A stretch of 64,000 nucleotides of DNA from the NCBI GenBank assembly GCA_034004685.1, contig JAVEWG010000004.1:1-64000 (forward strand), in the 5' to 3' direction. Shown in pieces: positions 60,452 to 64,000 of the stretch (within the stretch, counting starts at the first letter, position 1; each line of letters opens with the position of its first letter). The position numbers and the translations under genes are program-made. The notes below the pieces were generated by a model. It did no database searches and was not told where the DNA came from. It worked only from the letters and a program-made list of their open reading frames with translations. This DNA comes from JAEUNX01 sp034004685. Its GTDB lineage: Bacteria; Pseudomonadota; Gammaproteobacteria; Burkholderiales; Rhodocyclaceae.

Positions 60452-61693
60452 TTAACTGCGGTAGTCCGCGTTGATCTTCACGTAGTCGTAGCTGAAGTCG
60501 CAGGTCCACACCGTGGCGGCCGCCTCGCCCCGGGCCAGATCCACCCGCACGGTGATCTCGGCGTCCTGCATGATCCGGGCGCCGGCGTCCTCCTTGTAAC
60601 TGGCAGCCCGGCCGCCGGCCTCGGCCACCAGCACCTCCTCGCCCCGGCTGCCCAGCCACACCCGGATCCGGGCCACATCCAGATCATCGATGCCGGCATA
60701 GCCGATGGCCGCCAGGATCCGCCCCAGGTTAGGGTCGGAGGCGAAGAAGGCGGTCTTCACCAGGGGCGAATGGCCGATGGCGTAAGCCACCTTGCGGCAT
60801 TCCTCCCGGCTGCCCCCGCCCTCCACGGCGATGGTCATGAACTTGGTGGCCCCCTCCCCATCCCGCACGATGGCCTGGGCCAGGGCGATGGAAATGTCAA
60901 TTAAGGCCCCCCGCAGGGCGGCGTAGTCCACCCCGCTGGCGGTGGCGATCTCCCCATGGCCAGCCTGACCAGTGGCCATCACGATGAAACTGTCGTTGGT
61001 GGACGTATCCCCATCCACGGTAATGCTGTTGAAGGACAGATCCGCCGCCTCCTTCACCAAAGCCTCCAGCACCGGCTGGGCCACCACCGCATCGGTGGCC
61101 ACGAAACCCAGCATGGTGGCCATGTTGGGCTTGATCATGCCGGCCCCCTTGGACATCCCGGTGAAGGTCACGGTCTTGCCGCCGATGGTCACTTGGCGGG
61201 ACACCGCTTTGGCCAGGGTGTCGGTGGTCATGATGGCGTGGGCGGCATCGAACCAGCCATCCGCCCGCAGCCTGGCCTGGGCGGGGGCCAGCCCGGCCGT
61301 GAGGCGATCCATGGGCAGGTGCTCCAGGATCACCCCAGTGGAAAAGGGCAGCACCGCCTCCGGCACCACCCCCAGCAACTCCGCCAGGGCGGCACAGGTA
61401 GCCTGGGCGTTGGCCAGCCCCAGCTCGCCGGTGCCGGCGTTGGCGATGCCTGTGTTGATCACCAGGGCGCGGATGCCCTCGCCCCGAGCCAGATGGGCGC
61501 GGCACACCTGCACCGGGGCGGCACAGAAGCGGTTCTGGGTGAACACCCCGGCCACCCGGCTGCCCGGGGCCAGTTCGATGAGGGTCACATCCCGCCGGTT
61601 GGCCTTGCGGATACCCGCCTCGGCAACGCCCAGGCGCACGCCGGGCACGGGCAGCAAATCGGCAGGGTTGGGGGTAGCAAGGTTTACGGCCAT
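60452..61693 (-). CDS. argJ: Bifunctional glutamate N-acetyltransferase / N-acetylglutamate synthase
   Basis: 413 residues from ATG 61693. GMSKGAGMIKPNMATML contains the autocleavage site, with the threonine of MATML becoming the nucleophile of the beta chain. INTGIANAGTGELGLANAQ, SFNSITVDGDTSTNDSFIVM and GSREECRKVAYAIGHSPLVK are conserved. The enzyme recycles the acetyl group from N-acetylornithine to glutamate in arginine synthesis. Likely monocistronic. Confidence 0.96.
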   Translation of the reverse strand: MAVNLATPNPADLLPVPGVRLGVAEAGIRKANRRDVTLIELAPGSRVAGVFTQNRFCAAPVQVCRAHLARGEGIRALVINTGIANAGTGELGLANAQATCAALAELLGVVPEAVLPFSTGVILEHLPMDRLTAGLAPAQARLRADGWFDAAHAIMTTDTLAKAVSRQVTIGGKTVTFTGMSKGAGMIKPNMATMLGFVATDAVVAQPVLEALVKEAADLSFNSITVDGDTSTNDSFIVMATGQAGHGEIATASGVDYAALRGALIDISIALAQAIVRDGEGATKFMTIAVEGGGSREECRKVAYAIGHSPLVKTAFFASDPNLGRILAAIGYAGIDDLDVARIRVWLGSRGEEVLVAEAGGRAASYKEDAGARIMQDAEITVRVDLARGEAAATVWTCDFSYDYVKINADYRS

Positions 61694-61881
61694 GGTCAGT
61701 CTCCGCAGGTCAGGCAAGGCCGCCGGGCGGCGGCAAAGGCCGGATGATAGCGGATTCCGGGGACGAGCCTGGCGACCCAGCCCAAAGGCGCCAGGCCCTG
61801 GTCCGCTCACCGCCGGAGATCCTTTCCGGCTGGCTCAAGACCCTTGCGGGCTGATACCACCGCCGAGCCAGCCCCCTCACC

Positions 61882-62555
61882 GTGGCCGATGGCCGGCTCC
61901 ACCCCTTGCCGGCGCTTCAGCCAACGGCGTTGTTGCTTTGTCAGTGACTTGTACTTGCCCAGGCTGATGATCTCCACCCCCCGGTAGCCCAGATCGACCA
62001 CAACCTGTTTCGGCACCTTGCCCGTCCCCGCCAGCGGGAGGCCGGTCAGCTCCAGTTGCTGGTGCAGCATGTGGCCGTCATACGGGTTGCCGGGGAAGGT
62101 CCGGGTGCCCACTATCAGGCCGCGCTTGTGGGTGACGGCAATGCTCGCCTCCAGGCCGAACTCATACGGCTTTCGGGCCTTGCCCTTGCCGATGCACTCC
62201 AACTCCGGCGCATGCAGGGCATAGCGCTTGTTCTTGTCCTTCGGCTGTTGGGTGCGAATGCGTTCGGCCCGTTCCAGCAGCGTCTTCAGGCGGGCCAGGG
62301 TGTTCTGGGATTCCGGGCTGGTCAGATTGAGTTTGCGATCGACTTCGCGCAGAACTATGCCCAGGATCGTGCGTTGTTGTTTGACGGTGCGGCGCGGCTC
62401 GGAAGTGCCCGACTTGGGTGGCGTCGCAGGGCAGTCGGGGCTCGCGCCAGGGCCGCCTCGATTTGCTGCCACGGCAGGCGCCGGGCCAGCACCGTCAGCG
62501 GGTGCCTCAGGTCGATCATCTGGTCCTGGCGGACGCGGAAAAAATCGGCGGTCAT
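61882..62555 (-). mobile_element. IS5-family transposase remnant with two internal deletions
   Basis: Three separate pieces of an IS5-type transposase are stitched together. From ATG 62555: FFRVRQDQMIDLRHPLTVLA and RLPWQQIEAALA. A few bases later, in another frame, comes LPCDATQVGHFRA, then in a third frame VKQQRTILGIVLREVDRKLN through SLGKYKSLTKQQRRWLKRRQ and GVEPAIGH. The regions that should lie between, including the catalytic aspartate near VDTTVQEKA, are missing, and the homology stops at VEPAIGH. No clear terminal inverted repeats were found. Non-functional. Confidence 0.8.
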
Positions 62556-62639
62556 CTTGTTTCCAGAAAGGCGATATCTCTCGGGTTTCTGGCTGGATTA
62601 CTTCAATTTCCGGGGGATTCGGGTGGCGTTGGATCAACG

Positions 62640-63016
62640 TAGCCTTCGGCGATCATCCACTTCATCAGGGTGATGTTCGAACGCATGTACTCGACCATCG
62701 GTTCCTTGTTCAGGGCGATGGCGCAAGCAGCAGCGGAACGCTCGGCGGCAGCGTCGGAGAGTTCAAAGGCTTGTTCAACCTTCAGATCCGGCAGGCCTTC
62801 GATTTCAAGGATGCGGCCGGAGAAGACGTTCTTCTTGCCCTTCTTCTCGACGGTCACCAGGCCGGCCTTGATGGCGTAGTACGGAATCGCATTGACCAGG
62901 TCACGCGGGGTGATGCCGTCCTGCATCTTGCCCTTGAAGCGGACCAGCACGGATTCCGGCATGTCGAGCGGCATGTCGAGCGGCATGACGCCGGTCGCGG
63001 CGGCGAAGGCGACCAT
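62640..63016 (-). pseudogene. acnB: Internal fragment of aconitase B
   Basis: About 125 codons read VAFAAATGVMPLDM, then PESVLVRFKGKMQDGITPRD, KKNVFSGRILEIEGLPDLKV, EQAFELSDAAAERSAAACAI and SNITLMKWMIAEGY, unmistakably the middle of bifunctional aconitate hydratase 2/2-methylisocitrate dehydratase AcnB (usually about 860 residues). Both ends are lost: upstream at GLVAF, and downstream just after AEGY where it adjoins the IS5 remnant. A 12-bp tandem duplication adds an extra MPLD. A full acnB gene must exist elsewhere. Confidence 0.88.
62961..62984. repeat. 12-bp tandem duplication inside the acnB fragment
   Basis: ATGTCGAGCGGC occurs twice in a row (62961-62972, 62973-62984). On the coding strand it gives MPLDMPLD where AcnB normally has one MPLD. 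The frame is kept, so it arose by slippage, probably after the fragment lost function. Confidence 0.85.
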
Positions 63017-63244
63017 GGCATGCCATTGATTTTATTGGGAAGGATAGGAAATTCAACGCCTCCAAGGTAAGTATCGCCGCGCTTTTCACCCGATCTCAAA
63101 CGAGAGAACAGTCGCCGAAACCTGACTCGGCCACGCTGAGCCATCGCTGAAAACCGAAAACCGGCTGAATTCGGCAGGTTTTCTGCTTTCAGGCACGAGC
63201 CATCCCGCGACAAGCCTCCAATTGATTGTCTTGTCTGACCAGCC

Positions 63245-63700
63245 TTACCAGGCAACGCGCTGGTCGAATTCGTAGTCCGGCGTCGGCTGGGCCAGCGGAT
63301 CGATTTCCCGCTCGGCCTGACCGTCCGGCTGCAGTTCCTACAACGGCGGACCACGCGCCGGGGCCAGGCTCGGGGCGGAGGTCGGCTCGCCCAAGTGGCC
63401 GAGAATCTCGCGAATCACCGGGCTTTCCGGGCGGGCGCAGTAGCGCAACAAGCGTTCCAGACCGGATCGGTCATCGGCCTCGATGCGCACGCCGGCGTCG
63501 AGGCTGAAACCACCGGCATGATCCCAGGCCGCCATTTCCTCGGCGACATCGGATTCGAGCACTCCGCGCCAGGTGAGTGCGCGTAGCAGTCGGCGGCGGA
63601 TGTTGTACTGTATGACGGCGAGTTGTTGCGCGTCGAGCGCCGGCATTTCGTGAAATCGCACCGGCAACTCGGCCTCGCTGCTGCCCAGACTCTGCCCGAG
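63245..63700 (-). mobile_element. IS91-family transposase remnant (C-terminal part, internal deletion, amber codon)
   Basis: LPVRFHEMPALDAQQLAVIQ, VRIEADDRSGLERLLRYCAR, then P followed directly by ESPVIREILGHLGEPTSAPS, then LAPARGPPL, a TAG at 63338-63340, and AEREIDPLAQPTPDYEFDQR with VAW-stop at 63245-63247. The join after RYCARP skips the stretch of about 150 residues found in intact IS91-like transposases, and the TAG replaces the Trp of RGPPLWE. Between it and the acnB fragment (63017-63240) is GC-poor DNA resembling the IS91 terminus, with a hairpin near 63150-63182. The Y2 catalytic domain is absent. Confidence 0.75.
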
Positions 63701-63799
63701 GCATCAGTGGCGTCGAGGCCGCTGGCCAAGCGGGAAATCGCCGGATTGCCATCAAGCCGGCGCAAAATAAGCGTTTTCTAATTTAGATTGGAGCCGGCC

Positions 63800-64000
63800 A
63801 TGAAAGCCATTCTCCCGGTTGCCTTGCTGCTTGCCGCCCTGCCCACCCTCGCCCAGGACATCGGCGCGCTGGCGGCCGAAACCAAGAAGGCCGTGCTGCC
63901 GGTCGTTCCCAAGGTGGTCGCCGCGATGCAGGAAGCCGTCGCCGAAAAGGGCGTGGCCGGGGCGATTCCCGTGTGCAAGGAGCAGGCGCCCGAACTGATC
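63800..64000 (+). CDS. DUF3365 (Tll0287-like) periplasmic protein, cut by the window edge
   Basis: ATG 63800 with TTGGAG 9 bases upstream opens a frame that runs to the window end (67 codons). Signal peptide MKAILPVALLLAALPTLA, then QDIGALAAETKKAVLPVVPK and VAAMQEAVAEKGVAGAIPVC. The CK.QAPELI segment after VAGAIPVC matches the start of the DUF3365 domain, a heme- or ligand-sensing periplasmic fold. The rest lies outside. It starts only about 30 bp after the IS91 remnant, which may have cut its upstream region. Confidence 0.75.
   Translation, partial: MKAILPVALLLAALPTLAQDIGALAAETKKAVLPVVPKVVAAMQEAVAEKGVAGAIPVCKEQAPELI

Noticed and set aside
61801..61860. Inverted terminal repeats of the IS5 remnant
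   Set aside because: The similar CCAGCC(A/G)GAAA strings at both ends lie in the same orientation, not inverted, so they are not terminal repeats.

Overview
The window looks like chromosome of a high-GC Gram-negative betaproteobacterium, most likely of the Rhodocyclales (Azospira/Dechloromonas relatives). The grounds are: an XrtA (exosortase A/EpsH1) polysaccharide locus whose nearest named family members include a Daro-type glycosyltransferase; a Neisseria/Burkholderia-type porin; a phasin; paired BPSS1780-type membrane proteins; the order rpe-gph-trpEGDC; and dense GC-rich coding. This assignment comes from recognised gene families, not from a search.

1-25.2 kb is an exopolysaccharide locus. 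On the minus strand, tightly packed and often overlapping, lie the export lipoprotein, chain-length protein, tyrosine autokinase, an outer-membrane protein, an ATPase, WecB epimerase, a deacetylase, a FemAB-like protein, four glycosyltransferases, an XrtA amidotransferase, exosortase A fused to EpsI, a CapK-like ligase and an O-ligase. At its distal end are plus-strand accessory genes (a degenerate asparagine-synthetase-like protein and an AT-richer glycosyltransferase) and a truncated SGNH-like gene. An exosortase-associated acyltransferase diverges at the other end.

25.2-37.2 kb carries an outer-membrane protein, an orphan LolD-like ATPase and a LolA-like periplasmic protein, then a porin, two small envelope proteins, and a housekeeping run: DUF2782, thrB, two BPSS1780-like proteins, nadD, rsfS, rlmH, maf, rng.

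37.2-40.8 kb is the most unusual part. Four full type I-E-like CRISPR repeats and one half repeat are separated not by 32-bp spacers but by pieces of 678, 106, 1810 and 406 bp. These pieces hold fragments of Mu-like phage genes (three different MuF/PBECR-type ends, two gpG-type fragments, a tape-measure start) and two tRNA-like structures. Phage reading frames run straight into the repeats. The block sits between rng and a prenyltransferase gene, and the last eight codons of rng (stop included) reappear, with only synonymous changes, just before the prenyltransferase start. No cas genes are in the window.

40.8-61.7 kb is ordinary chromosome: prenyltransferase-HAD-ruvA, a phasin, ruvB, a phosphotransferase facing a TetR regulator across a clear dyad, FKBP, msrA, a DUF2189 protein, tamB, trpCDGE, gph, rpe, apaG, a 42-residue protein, a thioesterase and argJ. 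61.8-63.8 kb is a graveyard: an IS5-family transposase with two internal deletions, a fragment of acnB, and an IS91-family transposase with an internal deletion and an amber codon. The window ends inside a DUF3365-type gene.
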